Source of the DNA: Scandinavium goeteborgense
GTDB taxonomy: Bacteria > Pseudomonadota > Gammaproteobacteria > Enterobacterales > Enterobacteriaceae
Direction: 5' to 3'
DNA length: 64,000 nt
NCBI RefSeq assembly: GCF_003935895.2
Contig: NZ_CP054058.1
Coordinates: forward strand, 682,001 to 746,000
The position numbers were made by a program, and so were the translations under genes. Within the stretch, counting starts at the first letter, position 1; each line of letters starts with the position of its first letter. The notes under the pieces were generated by a model. The model was given only the letters and a program-made list of their open reading frames with translations. It had not been told where the DNA came from and made no database searches. Positions 35,429 through 45,977 of this stretch are shown piece after piece.

Positions 35429-37567
35429 ATGAAATCTTTGCACATTGCCGCCAGCCGCGAGCTGGTCTCTCGTCTTTCCAGCCACCGCCGCGTGGTGGCG
35501 CTGGACAGTACCGATTTTACCGACGTGGCGGCAGTCGTCATTACCGTGGCGGACAGCCGCAGCGGCATTCTCACGTTGCTAAAGCGCACCGGTTTTCAGC
35601 TGCCGGTGTTCCTGTTTTCTGAAGAGCCTGTAGATGTACCGGAAGGCGTTGATGCGGTTATCGGCGACAGCGTTCAGCAGTGGCTGGAGCTCGAAACCGC
35701 CGCCACGCGCTATGAAGAGAATCTTCTGCCGCCGTTCTTCGACACGCTGACGCAGTACGTCGAAATGGGCAATAGCACCTTCGCCTGTCCGGGCCATCAG
35801 CACGGCGAGTTCTTTAAAAAGCACCCCGCCGGTCGCCAGTTCTATGACTTTTTTGGCGAGAACCTTTTCCGCGCCGATATGTGCAATGCCGACGTCAAAC
35901 TGGGTGATTTGCTGATCCACGAAGGGGCGGCCAAACGCGCGCAGAAATTCGCGGCGAAAGTGTTTAATGCCGATAAAACCTGGTTTGTGCTGAACGGCAC
36001 CTCGGCAGCGAATAAGGTCGTCACCAACGCGCTGCTGACCCGTGGCGACCTGGTGCTGTTCGACCGCAATAATCACAAGTCGAATCACCACGGCGCGTTG
36101 TTCCAGGCCGGGGCAACACCGGTGTATCTGGAAGCGGCGCGCAATCCGTTTGGCTTTATCGGCGGCATTGATGAACAGTGCTTTGACGATAACTACCTGC
36201 GCGAGCGGGTTCGTGAAGTGGCCCCGGAAAAGGCGGGCGACGCGCGTCCGTTCCGCCTGGCGGTGATCCAGCTCGGCACCTACGACGGCACTATTTATAA
36301 CGCCCGTCAGGTGGTCGATAAAATTGGGCATCTGTGCGACTACATCCTGTTTGATTCCGCATGGGTCGGTTATGAGCAGTTCATTCCGATGATGGCCGAC
36401 TGTTCGCCGTTGCTGCTGGAGTTGAACGAAAACGATCCGGGCATTTTTGTCACCCAGTCGGTACATAAGCAGCAGGCAGGCTTCTCGCAGACCTCGCAAA
36501 TCCATAAGAAAGACAACCATATTCGCGGTCAGGCGCGTTTTTGCCCGTATAAACGCCTGAACAACGCCTACATGTTGCATGCGTCAACCAGCCCGTTCTA
36601 TCCGCTGTTTGCGGCGCTGGACGTGAACGCCAAAATTCACGAAGGCGAGAGCGGCCGTCGTCTGTGGGCGGAATGCGTGGCGCTGGGCATCGAGGCCCGC
36701 AAAGCGATTATCGCCAACTGCAAGATGATCAAACCGTTTATTCCGCCGACGGTGGCGGGCCGTCCGTGGCAGGATCACCCGACGGACGCTATTGCTCGCG
36801 AACGTCGCTTCTTCAGCTTCGGACCGGGCGAAGAGTGGCACGGGTTTGAGGGTTACGCGCAGGATCAGTATTTCGTCGATCCTTGCAAGCTGCTGCTGAC
36901 CACGCCGGGGATCGATGCTCACAGCGGGAAATATGCGGAGTTCGGCATTCCAGCGACGATCCTCGCGCACTACCTGCGTGAGAATGGCATCGTGCCGGAA
37001 AAGTGCGATCTGAACTCGATCCTGTTCCTGCTGACGCCTGCCGAAAGTACCGAAAAGCTGGCGCAGCTGGTGGCGATGCTCGGCCAGTTCGAACAGCACA
37101 TTGAAGACGACACGCCGCTGGCCGACGTGCTACCGACGATCTACAGCAAATATCCGGTGCGTTATCGCGATTATACGATCCGCGAATTGTGCCAGGAGAT
37201 GCACGATCTGTACGTCAGCTTTGACGTGAAAGATCTGCAAAAGGCGATGTTCCGCAAAGCCAGTTTCCCGGCGGTGGTGATGAATCCGCAGGATGCCAAT
37301 ATCGAGTTTATTCGGGGTAACGTCGAGCTGGTGCGTCTCAGTGAAGCGGAAGGGCGCATTGCGGCAGAAGGCGCGCTGCCGTATCCGCCGGGTGTGCTGT
37401 GCGTGGTGCCAGGCGAAATCTGGGGCGGCGCGGTGCAGCGCTATTTCCTTGCGCTGGAAGAGGGCGTCAATATGCTGCCGGGCTTCTCACCGGAGTTGCA
37501 GGGCGTGTACAGCGAAAAAGACGCCGATGGTATCAAGCGGCTGTATGGCTATGTCATGAAGTCGTAG
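35429..37567 (+). CDS. speC: biosynthetic (constitutive) ornithine decarboxylase
   Basis: 712 residues against 711 in E. coli. PLP-dependent fold-type I decarboxylase that makes putrescine from ornithine in the cytosol. The N-terminal wing domain covers residues ~1-107; the PLP lysine lies in VTQSVHKQQAGFSQTSQIHK, with the active-site segments FACPGHQHGEFFKKHPAG and LFDSAWVGYEQF. Length and position beside pheV and nupG identify SpeC rather than the inducible SpeF. Ends before a strong terminator beginning at 37613. Confidence 0.97.
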   Translation: MKSLHIAASRELVSRLSSHRRVVALDSTDFTDVAAVVITVADSRSGILTLLKRTGFQLPVFLFSEEPVDVPEGVDAVIGDSVQQWLELETAATRYEENLLPPFFDTLTQYVEMGNSTFACPGHQHGEFFKKHPAGRQFYDFFGENLFRADMCNADVKLGDLLIHEGAAKRAQKFAAKVFNADKTWFVLNGTSAANKVVTNALLTRGDLVLFDRNNHKSNHHGALFQAGATPVYLEAARNPFGFIGGIDEQCFDDNYLRERVREVAPEKAGDARPFRLAVIQLGTYDGTIYNARQVVDKIGHLCDYILFDSAWVGYEQFIPMMADCSPLLLELNENDPGIFVTQSVHKQQAGFSQTSQIHKKDNHIRGQARFCPYKRLNNAYMLHASTSPFYPLFAALDVNAKIHEGESGRRLWAECVALGIEARKAIIANCKMIKPFIPPTVAGRPWQDHPTDAIARERRFFSFGPGEEWHGFEGYAQDQYFVDPCKLLLTTPGIDAHSGKYAEFGIPATILAHYLRENGIVPEKCDLNSILFLLTPAESTEKLAQLVAMLGQFEQHIEDDTPLADVLPTIYSKYPVRYRDYTIRELCQEMHDLYVSFDVKDLQKAMFRKASFPAVVMNPQDANIEFIRGNVELVRLSEAEGRIAAEGALPYPPGVLCVVPGEIWGGAVQRYFLALEEGVNMLPGFSPELQGVYSEKDADGIKRLYGYVMKS

Positions 37568-37612
37568 TGAGAGGCATCTGGTGCGGAGGGCATCCCTCCA
37601 CTTTGGCATGTA

Positions 37613-37641
37613 AGCCTGTATCGCAAGATACAGGCTCATTT
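37613..37641 (+). terminator. intrinsic terminator of speC
   Basis: Ten-bp stem AGCCTGTATC-GCAA-GATACAGGCT with a stable GNRA tetraloop followed by CATTTTG. It may also serve the convergent nupG transcript. Confidence 0.85.
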
Positions 37642-37672
37642 TGTTCAATGGCGTTTATATTCGGTAGACATC

Positions 37673-38929
37673 TTAGTGTGCAATGGGCTGCGCACCGTTG
37701 ACCGCCGGGACATGTTTGTATTTGAACAATGCCACGAACGCGAAGGCCAGCACCAGCGAATAACCCGCGAAAATCAGCCACACGCTCTGCCAGTCGGTAA
37801 TGCCGTTCACGGTGTACATCTCAACCACTTTACCGCTCACCATGCCCCCCAGAATGCAGCCGAAGCCGTTGGTCATCATCAGGAACATCCCTTGCGCACT
37901 GGCGCGAATTTCAGGTCGCACTTCTTTCTCAACAAACACCGAACCGGAAATGTTGAAGAAGTCGAACGCGCAGCCGTAGACGATCATCGACAGCACCAGC
38001 AGGATGGTACCGAACGCGGACGGGTCGCCGTAGGCGAACAGACCGAAGCGCAACATCCACGCAAAAATACTGATCAGCATGACGTTCTTAATGCCGTAAC
38101 GGCTCAGGAAGAACGGGATGGTGATGATGAACAGGGTTTCGGAAATCTGGGAAATCGACATCATCACCGATGCGTGTTCAACGATAAAGCTCCCGGAGAA
38201 CAGGGGGTTGTTATCGAAGCTATGCAGGAAGGTGTTGCCGAACATATTGGTGATTTGCAGCTCTGCGCCCAACAGCATGGAGAAGATGAAGAATATCGCC
38301 ATGCGTTTGTTTTTGAACAGCGCGAAGGCGTCCAGGCCCAGCATGGTGCTCCAGCTCTGGTTTTTCTGCTGCTGCGATACCGGAATGTGCGGCAGCGTCA
38401 GGGTGAACAGGCTCAGAACCAGCGACAGCGCCGCGCCGATGTACAACTGCATGTGGCTCAGTTCAAAACCAGAGAAGCTCACCGCCCACATTGCCATGAT
38501 AAAGCCGATGGTGCCCCAGATACGAATCGGCGGGAAATCGGTGACGATGTCCATGCCCGCTGATTTCAGGCGATAGTAGGAGATAGTGTTCACCAGCCCA
38601 AGCGTCGGCATATAGGCCAGCGAGTTGAGCAGGATGACAATGAACATTTCACCCGGCGTGGTGACCTGCGCCGCCATAAACAGCGTGCCTGCCCCGACTA
38701 AATGGCACAGCGCATACACCCATTTTGCACTGATCCATTTATCCGCCACGATACCGAGCAGCGTCGGCATAAAGACCGCGGCAATCCCCAACGAGCTATA
38801 CACCGCACCGATGGATGCACCGTCGAATTTGAGCGTGACGAACATATAGGAGCCGAGGGTTGTCAGCCAGCTCCCCCAGAGGCAGAACTGCAGGAACGAC
38901 AGTATTTTAAGCTGCAGCTTAAGGTTCAT
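37673..38929 (-). CDS. nupG: nucleoside:H+ symporter NupG
   Basis: 418 residues from MNLKLQLKILSFLQFCLWGS, the E. coli length; an in-frame extension of 40 codons upstream is not family-like. Twelve hydrophobic helices of the major facilitator superfamily. Imports purine and pyrimidine nucleosides with protons. CRP/CytR/DeoR control is known in E. coli but I did not locate clear operators here. Downstream of mltC on the same strand. Confidence 0.96.
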   Translation of the reverse strand: MNLKLQLKILSFLQFCLWGSWLTTLGSYMFVTLKFDGASIGAVYSSLGIAAVFMPTLLGIVADKWISAKWVYALCHLVGAGTLFMAAQVTTPGEMFIVILLNSLAYMPTLGLVNTISYYRLKSAGMDIVTDFPPIRIWGTIGFIMAMWAVSFSGFELSHMQLYIGAALSLVLSLFTLTLPHIPVSQQQKNQSWSTMLGLDAFALFKNKRMAIFFIFSMLLGAELQITNMFGNTFLHSFDNNPLFSGSFIVEHASVMMSISQISETLFIITIPFFLSRYGIKNVMLISIFAWMLRFGLFAYGDPSAFGTILLVLSMIVYGCAFDFFNISGSVFVEKEVRPEIRASAQGMFLMMTNGFGCILGGMVSGKVVEMYTVNGITDWQSVWLIFAGYSLVLAFAFVALFKYKHVPAVNGAQPIAH

Positions 38930-39128
38930 GTTATTTTCCTCACAAAGTGACCGGCTGTGTGTTTTTATTGAAACATTTATGGCGTGAATTTGATGCGATT
39001 CTATCGGGGTCGGCGTCGGCGTTTTGTTACCTCCAGCAAAAAAATGCAATATTTATTCTTTTGCAGAGTGGATTAGTGACGCAAATAACATTTTCGTATG
39101 GGTGGGGTGGGGATTTGTGCGGGCTGAT

Positions 39129-39179
39129 GCCCTCTCCCCGGCCCTCTCCCACGGGGAGAGGGAGAAAACCGGAGGGGGA
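39129..39179. repeat. CCCTCTCCC-type palindromic intergenic repeat
   Basis: CCCTCTCCCCGG, CCCTCTCCCACGGGGAGAGG and CCGGAGGGGGA arms just after the mltC stop; the rest of the 250-bp nupG-mltC gap shows nothing else clear. Confidence 0.75.
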
Positions 39180-39182
39180 AAA

Positions 39183-40262
39183 TTACTTCCGACGGTAACT
39201 CTTCTGCGTATTGTTCACTTTATACAGATAGCGACGCGATTCCTGCGACGGATGACGGGTGGTCAGCGTCTGATAAACGTCGCCCGGTGCCATGCTGTTA
39301 ATGATGTTCGCCGCCTTAACTTTATCGCTGGAGAACACCCGCAACACGCTGCCCGCGCCGCCGTTATACGCGGTGATCACCGCATAGCGGCGTGAGGTCG
39401 GGTTATCAATTCCACCCAGATAGACATTGCTCAGCATCGCCAGATAGGCAGTGCCGGTGTCAATGTTGCTGGCCGGATCGAACAGGTAGCTGCGGCTTGG
39501 CGTCCCGGATTTACCCTGCGCTTTGAATACGTCTTTCCCGGCGGTGTGCTGAACGACCTGCATCAGCCCCAGCGCATCGGAATTGCTGACGGCGTACGGG
39601 TTAAATGAGGATTCTGTCTGCATAATCGCCAGAATCAGCGACTCATCCACGCCGTATTTACGTGCCGACTGGCGAACCATGCCGATGTACTTATGCGCAC
39701 GTTTATCGAGGTGGTTCGGCACCAGGTTGATGGTCACGCTGTAGATAACGTGCAGCCCGTCGCTGCGGCTCTTCAGGCGGTTTTGCAGCAGCCAGTCAGC
39801 ATAGTTCGACGCGCGGCCCTGCCAGCGAATCGGCTGCCCGGTGTTATCCACCACCTGACCGTACAGGAACGGCTCTTTGGAAATCTGGATGTCATCGGCG
39901 TCGGAATAGAGATCGACCGAGCCCGGATCGTCGCCCATCAACAACGTTTTGATGATGGTCTGACGAAGATGGCCCGCAGGATCGGTTCCGGCGATAGTTT
40001 CAAAGGTGATGGTGCCGTTATCAAAGTTGATGTGGCTTCGGGTGTAATACTGGTCGGAATACTTCACGTAGTCCTTCGGTCCGGCGACCAGAACTTCGTT
40101 GTATCCCCAGATGTTCTCGATGTTATGGGCAAACTGCCCCATCAAAATATCAAAACCGTTGGTGTCTTTTACCCAAGCTTCATTATAGGGCGTGCCCTTT
40201 TTGGAGCCTGAACACGAAATGAGCAACGGCGCAATCAGGGCTAGCGCTAAATATTTTTTCAT
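39183..40262 (-). CDS. mltC: membrane-bound lytic murein transglycosylase C
   Basis: 359 residues from [17 protein letters not shown] (an ATG one codon earlier is possible). Lipoprotein signal with LISC box, an N-terminal DUF3393 domain, and a C-terminal SLT/lysozyme-like domain with the catalytic Glu in [16 protein letters not shown] and later [20 protein letters not shown]. Cleaves peptidoglycan to anhydromuropeptides at the outer membrane. Third gene of mutY-yggX-mltC(-nupG), as in E. coli. Confidence 0.96.
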   Translation of the reverse strand: MKKYLALALIAPLLISCSGSKKGTPYNEAWVKDTNGFDILMGQFAHNIENIWGYNEVLVAGPKDYVKYSDQYYTRSHINFDNGTITFETIAGTDPAGHLRQTIIKTLLMGDDPGSVDLYSDADDIQISKEPFLYGQVVDNTGQPIRWQGRASNYADWLLQNRLKSRSDGLHVIYSVTINLVPNHLDKRAHKYIGMVRQSARKYGVDESLILAIMQTESSFNPYAVSNSDALGLMQVVQHTAGKDVFKAQGKSGTPSRSYLFDPASNIDTGTAYLAMLSNVYLGGIDNPTSRRYAVITAYNGGAGSVLRVFSSDKVKAANIINSMAPGDVYQTLTTRHPSQESRRYLYKVNNTQKSYRRK

Positions 40263-40308
40263 CATTCCGGGAAGTGTCGTCAGGTTGAAATAAAGGGCCG
40301 ATAGGCCC

Positions 40309-40596
<288 letters not shown>

Positions 40597-40609
40597 TTAT
40601 GGCCGTCGC

Positions 40610-41662
40610 TCAAACCAGAGCGCCGGCGCGTAACTGCTGTAACAGACGCTCCACGGGTGCCGCCAGCCCGACTGACGGTGGCTGGGCTAAGTTATACCAG
40701 AGAGCGCCGCCTTCATCCATGCACGCGTCCATCGACTGCACGCTGAGCCACATAGGCACAATATCTAAATGGAAATGGCTGAATGTATGGCGAAAAGCCG
40801 TTTGCTGCGCGAGTGACGCGGTTTTTATCTGACGCGCGGCTAACCATTCGAGGAGTTCTTCTTCGGAGGTAAACTGCGGGAAGCAGAATAAGCCGCCCCA
40901 CAGACCGCTTGGCGGACGTTGAAGCAGGAACACCTCGTCGTCGTGCTGCATAATCAGGAAATATCCGACGCGTTCCGGTAGGGTTTGCTTCGGCTTCTTG
41001 CCGGGATACTGCGCCCAGGAGTGGTTGGCATACGCCACGCAGCCGTTGTTCAGCGGGCAGAGTTCGCACTTCGGTTTTGAACGGGTGCAGACCAGCGCAC
41101 CCAAATCCATCATCGCCTGATTAAAACGCTCCACGCCTTTCGCCGGAGTCACGTCTTCACTGATTTCCCACAGCCGTTTTTCCACTTCTTTCTTGCCTGG
41201 CCAGCCGCTCACCGCATAGCAGCGAGCGAGCACGCGTTTCACGTTGCCGTCGAGAATGGGGAAATGTTTGCCGAGCGACAGCGAAAGTACCGCGCCCGCA
41301 GTGGAACGCCCGACGCCGGGCAGGGCAGCGACTTCCTCGAACGTTTCCGGAAACTTGCCGTTATGCAGCGTCGCGACCTGCTGAGCGGCTTTATGCAGAT
41401 TGCGCGCCCGGGCGTAATAGCCGAGGCCCGTCCACAGGTGCAGCACTTCGTCGAGCGGCGCATTGGCGAGATCGGTGATGGTCGGAAAACGCGCCATAAA
41501 GCGCTCAAAATAAGGAATAACGGTAGCAACCTGAGTTTGTTGCAACATCACCTCAGAGAGCCATACTTTGTACGGCGTTTTTTCCATTTGCCAGGGCAGG
41601 GTCTTACGCCCATATTTGTCGTACCAGTCCAGCACCTGGGCTGAAAATTGAGAGGCTTGCAT
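40610..41662 (-). CDS. mutY: A/G-specific adenine DNA glycosylase
   Basis: 350 residues, the E. coli length. Helix-hairpin-helix GPD glycosylase: [15 protein letters not shown] with the catalytic Asp in [11 protein letters not shown], and a 4Fe-4S loop [17 protein letters not shown] (CX6CX2CX5C). The C-terminal NUDIX-like domain recognises 8-oxoG. Removes A opposite 8-oxoG. Divergent from trmB. Confidence 0.97.
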   Translation of the reverse strand: MQASQFSAQVLDWYDKYGRKTLPWQMEKTPYKVWLSEVMLQQTQVATVIPYFERFMARFPTITDLANAPLDEVLHLWTGLGYYARARNLHKAAQQVATLHNGKFPETFEEVAALPGVGRSTAGAVLSLSLGKHFPILDGNVKRVLARCYAVSGWPGKKEVEKRLWEISEDVTPAKGVERFNQAMMDLGALVCTRSKPKCELCPLNNGCVAYANHSWAQYPGKKPKQTLPERVGYFLIMQHDDEVFLLQRPPSGLWGGLFCFPQFTSEEELLEWLAARQIKTASLAQQTAFRHTFSHFHLDIVPMWLSVQSMDACMDEGGALWYNLAQPPSVGLAAPVERLLQQLRAGALV

Positions 41663-41805
41663 GGCTACCGATTCGCTGTATCAGGGACGCAGATTGCAGC
41701 ACAGCGCCATCGGGCTGTAAACCGGATCTTTCCCATGCTTGCATACTTCGTCTGAGTTTGGATAATGCCCGTTTCCCGAATACTCATCAGGTAGACAGAA
41801 CTTTT

Positions 41806-42525
41806 ATGAACAACGACGTCATTTCACCGGATTTTGATGAAAACGGTCGCCCGCTGCGCCGTATTCGTAGCTTTGTCCGCCGTCAGGGCCGCCTGACCAA
41901 AGGGCAGCAGCACGCGCTGGATAACTATTGGCCGGTGATGGGTGTTGAGTTCAGCGAAACGCCTGTCGACTTTGCTGCACTGTTTGGCCGCGACGCGCCA
42001 ACCACGCTGGAAATCGGTTTCGGCATGGGCGCATCACTTGTCACTATGGCGAGCGCCAAACCCGATCAGAACTTTTTAGGCATTGAAGTCCACTCCCCGG
42101 GCGTCGGCGCGTGCTTAGCGTCGGCCCATGAAGAGGGCGTGGAAAACCTGCGCGTGATGTGTCACGACGCGGTAGAAGTGCTGCATAAAATGGTTCCTGA
42201 CAATTCTTTGAACATGGTGCAGCTGTTTTTCCCTGACCCGTGGCATAAAGCACGTCATAATAAGCGCCGTATCGTTCAGGCTCCCTTTGCAGAGCTTGTG
42301 AAGAGTAAGCTGAAGCTTGGCGGCGTTTTCCACATGGCGACCGATTGGGAAGCTTATGCGGAGCACATGCTGGAAGTGATGTCGTCGCTCGACGGGTATA
42401 AAAACCTCTCTGAAAGCAACGACTACGTACCGCGTCCGGATTCACGTCCGGTGACCAAATTTGAACAGCGTGGCCATCGTCTTGGTCACGGCGTTTGGGA
42501 CTTAATGTTCGAGAGGGTGAAATAA
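41806..42525 (+). CDS. trmB: tRNA (guanine-N7-)-methyltransferase
   Basis: 239 residues from [19 protein letters not shown], the E. coli length; 16 in-frame codons upstream are not conserved. SAM-binding loop [15 protein letters not shown], motif [18 protein letters not shown] with the conserved PDPW. Forms m7G46 in tRNAs. Its TAA overlaps the yggL ATG (TAATG), so the two are coupled. Confidence 0.97.
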   Translation: MNNDVISPDFDENGRPLRRIRSFVRRQGRLTKGQQHALDNYWPVMGVEFSETPVDFAALFGRDAPTTLEIGFGMGASLVTMASAKPDQNFLGIEVHSPGVGACLASAHEEGVENLRVMCHDAVEVLHKMVPDNSLNMVQLFFPDPWHKARHNKRRIVQAPFAELVKSKLKLGGVFHMATDWEAYAEHMLEVMSSLDGYKNLSESNDYVPRPDSRPVTKFEQRGHRLGHGVWDLMFERVK

Positions 42526-42851
42526 TGGCGAAGAACCGTAGCCGTCGTCTGCGTAAAAAAATGCACATCGACGAGTTTCAGGAATTAGGATTTTCCGTTG
42601 CATGGCGTTTCCCGGAAGGCACTACTGAAGAACAAATCGACCATATCGTTGATGAGTTTATCAATGAGGTGATCGAGCCGAACAAACTGGCCTTTGATGG
42701 CAGCGGCTATCTGGCCTGGGAAGGTCTGATTTGCATGCAGGAAATCGGTAAATGTACCGAAGAACACCAGGCCGCCGTGCGTAAATGGCTGGAAGACAGG
42801 AAGTTCGAAGAGGTACGCACCAGCGAACTTTTCGACGTTTGGTGGGACTAA
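42525..42851 (+). CDS. yggL: YggL family 50S ribosome-associated protein (DUF469)
   Basis: 108 residues from [21 protein letters not shown]. coli length. Basic N-terminus and acidic C-terminal half; the DUF469 protein binds the large ribosomal subunit in E. coli. Starts within the trmB stop codon. Ends at the strong terminator beginning at 42863. Confidence 0.96.
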   Translation: MAKNRSRRLRKKMHIDEFQELGFSVAWRFPEGTTEEQIDHIVDEFINEVIEPNKLAFDGSGYLAWEGLICMQEIGKCTEEHQAAVRKWLEDRKFEEVRTSELFDVWWD

Positions 42852-42862
42852 ACAAACATAAA

Positions 42863-42888
42863 GGGCCAGCAATCGCTGGCCCGTTTTG
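42863..42888 (+). terminator. intrinsic terminator of trmB-yggL
   Basis: GGGCCAGC-AATC-GCTGGCCC followed by GTTTTGT, eleven bases after the yggL stop; yggN starts 18 bases later, so yggN probably has limited read-through or its own promoter. Confidence 0.85.
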
Positions 42889-42905
42889 TCTCTACAGGAG
42901 TTTCT

Positions 42906-43625
42906 ATGATGCGCAAAACGCTGCTGGCAGCGGCACTCTCCGTCACCGCATTTGCCGCTCAGGCGGATTATCAGTGCAGCGTGACCCCGCGTGATGACGT
43001 TATCCTCAGCCCGCAAACCGTGCAGGTGAAAGGGGAGAATGGCAATCTGGTCATCACCCCTGATGGCAACGTCATGTTTAACGGCAAACAGTACACGCTC
43101 AGCGCGGCTCAGCGCGAGCAGGCGAAAGACTACCAAACCGATCTGCGCAGCGCGCTGCCGTGGATTGACGAAGGCGCACGTTCCCGCGTCGACAAAGGCC
43201 GCATCGCGCTGGATAAAATCATCACCGAGCAGGTTGGGGCCAGCAGCAACATGCATGGGCGTCTGACCAAACTTGATGCGCAGCTGAAAGAGCAGATGAA
43301 CCGTATTATTGAGCACCGTACTGATGGCCTGACGTTCCACTACAAGGGTATCGATCAGGTTCGCGCTGACGGCCAGCAGCTGGTGAATCAGGCGATGGGC
43401 GGAATTCTGCAGGACAGCATTAATGAGATGGGCGCGAAAGCAGTCGTCAAAGGTGGCGGTAATCCACTGCAAGGCATTTTAGGCAGCCTCGGCGGCCTGC
43501 AGGGCGCGATTCAGGACGAATGGAAGAGCCAGCAGGCCGATTTCCAGAAGTTCGGCAAAGACGTGTGTGGCCGCGTGGTGTCGCTGGAAGATAGCCGTAA
43601 AACGCTGGTGAGTGGGTTGAAGTAA
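42906..43625 (+). CDS. yggN: YggN family periplasmic protein (DUF2884)
   Basis: 239 residues. Sec signal peptide (residues ~1-20, ending FAAQA) and a DUF2884 mature domain (GNLVITPDGNVMFNGKQYTL, AREQAKDYQ-like helix). AGGAG at 42895-42899 supports the start at 42906; the second Met at 42909 is an alternative. Function unknown in the family. Same place as in E. coli, after yggL. Confidence 0.93.
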   Translation: MMRKTLLAAALSVTAFAAQADYQCSVTPRDDVILSPQTVQVKGENGNLVITPDGNVMFNGKQYTLSAAQREQAKDYQTDLRSALPWIDEGARSRVDKGRIALDKIITEQVGASSNMHGRLTKLDAQLKEQMNRIIEHRTDGLTFHYKGIDQVRADGQQLVNQAMGGILQDSINEMGAKAVVKGGGNPLQGILGSLGGLQGAIQDEWKSQQADFQKFGKDVCGRVVSLEDSRKTLVSGLK

Positions 43626-43639
43626 CGGTTGTTTCTGCA

Positions 43640-43850
43640 GTCTCCCTCTCCCCGACCCTCTCCCATAGGGAGAGGGAGAATACAGTAGGGGCAAAATCGA
43701 CTCCGGTCGGTTCCCTCTCCCTCACATGAGAGGCAGTAGGGGCAAAATCGACTCCGGTCAGTTCCCTCTCCCTCACATGAGAGGCTGTAGGGGCAAAATC
43801 GACTCCGGTCGGTTCCCTCTCCCTACGGGAGAGGGTTAGGGAGAGGGGCT
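43640..43850. repeat. CCCTCTCCC repeat with a 51-bp triple tandem array
   Basis: Opens with CCTCTCCCCGACCCTCTCCC, then three copies of a unit beginning GTAGGGGCAAAATCGACTCC at 43685, 43736 and 43787, an exact 51-bp period; copies differ by a few bases (for example GTCGGTTCC versus GTCAGTTCC), and the third ends in the repeat's other arm. The end overlaps the coding end of the DUF559 gene. Confidence 0.88.
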
Positions 43851-44173
43851 GTAACACGCAAATGCCAGAGTATCTCCACAAGCACCGCCTCTTCATACAT
43901 TCTGAGTTCGTTATTCCAAAAACGTAAAACCCGCCAGCCATGGGCATTCAGCCATGTCGTTCTTTGGTTATCATATTCACTTCTCTCAGCATGTTGCCCG
44001 CCATCCAACTCAATAATCAACCGCGCCCGATAGCAGACGAAATCCGCAATATATGGACCAAGAGGCATTTGTCGGCGGAATTTATAACCATAGAAACGTT
44101 TTGCCCGGAGCAAATACCACAGGCGGTTTTCTTCCGGTGTTTGATTGGTGCGAAGAAATTTATGTTTTTCCAT
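43823..44173 (-). CDS. DUF559 (Vsr-like endonuclease fold) protein
   Basis: 116 residues. DUF559 features: YLLRAKRFYGYKFRRQMPLG, then YIADFVCYRARLIIELDGGQH with the PD-(D/E)XK-like D...E.D residues, and GWRVLRFWNNEL. The last ~10 residues (TAPLPNPLP) and the stop codon are encoded by the adjoining palindromic repeat, so the native end has probably been replaced. Nuclease activity is inferred from fold only. Such genes are scattered among enterobacteria; possibly mobile. Confidence 0.75.
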   Translation of the reverse strand: MEKHKFLRTNQTPEENRLWYLLRAKRFYGYKFRRQMPLGPYIADFVCYRARLIIELDGGQHAERSEYDNQRTTWLNAHGWRVLRFWNNELRMYEEAVLVEILWHLRVTAPLPNPLP

Positions 44174-44236
44174 CCCCCCAATCTGCCAGCTTTTCCTTCA
44201 ACTCGCAGAAAGGGAGATGAAATCCTGAATCGTGCT

Positions 44237-45379
44237 TCAGGAATCTTCGGAAAGGAACAGCTCGAGCAGGGAATTGAGGAACAGTTTCCCGTGCTCGGTA
44301 ATCTGCCAGAACTGATCGGACTCGCTGAGATAACCCTGGGCGATGGCTTCGTCAATCTGCGCGCGAACCGCAGACTCCGGCAAACCCGTAAACGCGGTAA
44401 ATTCAGCGCGAGGGGCGGGCTCCAGCAGGCGGAAGCGGTTCATAAAGAACTCGAACGGTTTGTCTGCAGTTTCAACGTCGTGCTGACGCTCCAGATACCG
44501 GCCTTCCATATACCCACGTGGATGACGGGTTTTGGCGGTTCGCAGAATGCGCCCGTCCGGGAACGTCACTTTGCCGTGCGCGCCGCAGCCAATGCCCAGG
44601 TAATCACCGAATCGCCAGTAATTCAGGTTGTGCTGACACTGATATCCCGGCTTGGCGTACGCTGACGTCTCATACTGCTGATAGCCCGCAGCGCTCAGCA
44701 ACTGGTGGCCCTGCTCGTAGATATCCCACAGCGCGTCGTCGTCCGGCAGTTTTGGCGGGCGAGAGCCAAACAGCGTGTTCGGTTCGATGGTGAGCTGATA
44801 CCACGACAAATGCGGCGGATTGAGCGCAATCGCCTGACGCAGATCGTCCAGCGCTTCTTCCAGCGACTGGTCCGGCAGGCCGTGCATCAGGTCGAGGTTA
44901 AAGCTGCGTAAGTTCAGGCTGGTCGCCAGATGCGCCGCGCGTTTCGCTTCGTCGGCGTCGTGAATACGCCCCAGACGTTTGAGTTTGGCTTCGCTAAAGC
45001 TCTGCACGCCGATAGAAATGCGGTTCACGCCCGCACGCTGATAATCCACAAAGCGGTCGGCTTCCACCGTGCCTGGGTTGGCTTCCATCGTGATTTCCGC
45101 ATCGGACGCCAGATTCAGGCGCGCGCGGACGCCATCCAGCAATGTTTGCATCGCCGGGCCAGACAGTAGGCTCGGCGTGCCTCCGCCGATGAAAATCGTT
45201 TTTACTTCGCGTCCCTGCGCATAAGGCACGTCGACATCTAAATCGGCCAGCAGATGCTGCACGTAGTCGTCATGTGGCACTTCGCCTTTCAGCGCGTGCG
45301 AATTGAAATCGCAGTACGGGCATTTCTGCACGCACCAGGGAATGTGAATGTAAAGACTCAGCGGAGGGAGAACGGTCAT
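44237..45379 (-). CDS. hemW: radical SAM heme chaperone HemW
   Basis: 380 residues (E. coli 378). Cluster motif CVQKCPYC near residue 16, followed by FNSH; the protein resembles coproporphyrinogen III oxidase HemN but lacks that activity, and HemW inserts heme into respiratory enzymes. The stop lies near a convergent-looking gap with the DUF559 gene. Overlaps rdgB by one base. Confidence 0.95.
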   Translation of the reverse strand: MTVLPPLSLYIHIPWCVQKCPYCDFNSHALKGEVPHDDYVQHLLADLDVDVPYAQGREVKTIFIGGGTPSLLSGPAMQTLLDGVRARLNLASDAEITMEANPGTVEADRFVDYQRAGVNRISIGVQSFSEAKLKRLGRIHDADEAKRAAHLATSLNLRSFNLDLMHGLPDQSLEEALDDLRQAIALNPPHLSWYQLTIEPNTLFGSRPPKLPDDDALWDIYEQGHQLLSAAGYQQYETSAYAKPGYQCQHNLNYWRFGDYLGIGCGAHGKVTFPDGRILRTAKTRHPRGYMEGRYLERQHDVETADKPFEFFMNRFRLLEPAPRAEFTAFTGLPESAVRAQIDEAIAQGYLSESDQFWQITEHGKLFLNSLLELFLSEDS

Positions 45380-45966
45380 TAACGCAGTGCTTCCAGTAAC
45401 AGTTTCAGCGCCCGTCCACGGTGGGACACGGCAATTTTTTCTTCACGGCTCAGTTCAGCCGCCGTTTTACCAGCGTCGGGAACAAAGAATATCGGGTCGT
45501 AGCCAAAGCCACCGTTGCCCGCGGCTTCACGGGTAATCACGCCCGGCCAGCTGCCGTGGCACACCAGCGGGGTCGGGTCTTCGGCATGACGCATGTACAC
45601 CAGCACGCAATGGAACTGCGCCTGGCGTTTATCGTCGGGCACGTCATTCAACGCAACCAACAGCTTTTCCAGATTCTGCTGGTCGCTGGCATCTTCGCCC
45701 GCATAGCGCGCGGAGTAAATCCCCGGCGCACCGCCCAGAACGTCGACCGCCAGGCCGGAATCATCAGCAATTGCAGGCAGGCCGGTGACTTTCGCTGCAT
45801 GACGCGCTTTGAGAATCGCGTTCTCAATAAAAGTCAGCCCGGTTTCTTCCACCGACTCGACGTTCAATTCGGTCTGTGCGACGACGTCGAGACCAAAATC
45901 GTTTAACAGCGAGGCGAGCTCGCGCACTTTACCGGCGTTACCGGTAGCCAGAACTACTTTTTGCAT
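45379..45966 (-). CDS. rdgB: dITP/XTP pyrophosphatase
   Basis: 195 residues. HAM1 family: [37 protein letters not shown] and the C-terminal [12 protein letters not shown] and SHRGRAL. Hydrolyses dITP, dHAPTP and XTP to keep non-canonical purines out of DNA. Fourth gene of the yggS-yggT-yggU-rdgB-hemW run. Confidence 0.97.
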   Translation of the reverse strand: MQKVVLATGNAGKVRELASLLNDFGLDVVAQTELNVESVEETGLTFIENAILKARHAAKVTGLPAIADDSGLAVDVLGGAPGIYSARYAGEDASDQQNLEKLLVALNDVPDDKRQAQFHCVLVYMRHAEDPTPLVCHGSWPGVITREAAGNGGFGYDPIFFVPDAGKTAAELSREEKIAVSHRGRALKLLLEALR

Positions 45967-45977
45967 GGGATGTCCTG

